Assembly (NCBI GenBank): GCA_018372435.1
Contig: JAHAJA010000036.1
Location: 1-43,482, forward strand
Length of the DNA: 43,482 nucleotides
Reading direction: 5' to 3'
Origin: Clostridiales bacterium
GTDB taxonomy: Bacteria; Bacillota; Clostridia; Lachnospirales; Lachnospiraceae
Shown: positions 43,387-43,482 of the stretch, piece by piece
Position numbering within the stretch: the stretch's first letter is position 1
Layout: every line of letters begins with the position of its first letter
Program-made: the position numbers and the translations under genes
Notes under the pieces: model-generated
Told to the model about the DNA's origin: nothing
What the model saw: the letters and a program-made list of their open reading frames with translations, nothing else
The model's database searches: none

Positions 43387-43482
43387 ATCGAGTAGGAGGG
43401 AAATTCAACTAAATTTCCCGACCTCTCACACCACCGTGCGTACCGTTCGGTACACGGCGGTTCAATCAACTTAACCTGAAAC
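43387..43482 (-). mobile_element. 3' end of a group II intron (partial)
   Basis: Read on the minus strand, domain V (about 43463-43430) is a 34-base hairpin: 9-bp lower helix with a CGC triad including the G-U wobble, a 2-base CG bulge on the 3' side, a 4-bp upper helix and a GAAC tetraloop. Domain VI follows, with GAGAGG pairing to CCT-A-CTC and leaving one bulged A (43393) as the branch point, seven bases from the 3' end ...CTCGAT. The CGC triad suggests bacterial class C. The 3' splice junction is between 43387 and 43386. The rest, including any reverse transcriptase, lies beyond the window. Confidence 0.85.

Noticed and set aside
1..43482. CRISPR array, tRNA, rRNA, phage or plasmid genes
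   Set aside because: No regular spacer-repeat pattern, cloverleaf, rRNA segment or phage protein was recognised; the 100-bp repeats have no spacers.

Overview
The window looks like chromosomal DNA of a low-GC, anaerobe-type Firmicute of the Lachnospiraceae. The evidence is AT-rich sequence, strong AGGAGG-type ribosome binding sites, an S-box SAM riboswitch, and the sequence character of EF-Tu, EF-G, RpoB and RpoC. The closest match I recognise is Lachnoclostridium (Clostridium) phytofermentans. That is inference from gene content, not a database result. No rRNA, tRNA or CRISPR array was seen.

Layout. The left edge (1-260) holds the tail of a DDE transposase and a strong palindromic terminator. 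From 314 to 5373, reading leftwards, is a complete str operon (rpsL, rpsG, fusA, tuf) with its own promoter and hairpins in every gap. From 5.4 to 22 kb is a mosaic of single genes and small operons: a YtvI-like membrane protein, an RluA-type pseudouridine synthase, a histidine kinase/response regulator pair, metK behind a SAM-I riboswitch, a PadR regulator with a DUF1700/DUF4097 membrane-stress-type protein, kup, an unknown helical protein, a Cof-type phosphatase, a DUF2087-GNAT fusion, glpK and a MATE exporter. From 22 to 30 kb lies rpoB-rpoC as a free-standing unit, separated from the str genes by about 17 kb and followed on its upstream side by a divergent DUF2089-type gene rather than rplJ-rplL.

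From 31 to 42.4 kb is the most distinctive part: a complete cytoplasmic pathway for beta-1,2-glucooligosaccharides. A large GH94 protein of the 1,2-beta-oligoglucan phosphorylase type is divergent from an ABC importer (two permeases and a lipoprotein binding protein, no ATPase). A LacI regulator, a GH3 beta-glucosidase and an SGNH hydrolase follow on the importer strand. Both divergent promoters are near-consensus and each carries the same 30-bp operator-like sequence six bases downstream of its -10 box. Imported oligosaccharides would be phosphorolysed to glucose 1-phosphate by the GH94 enzyme and the short products cleaved by the GH3 enzyme. The flanking SGNH hydrolase and the endonuclease/exonuclease/phosphatase-family enzyme might strip acyl and phosphodiester decorations, but that is a hypothesis.

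The right edge (43387-43482) is the 3' end of a group II intron on the minus strand, with recognisable domains V and VI and a bulged branch-point A. Intergenic DNA is unusually rich in palindromes. Examples are a 172-bp imperfect inverted repeat, a pair of exact-length 100-bp tandem repeats built from small hairpins, and five consecutive hairpins between rpoB and rpoC.
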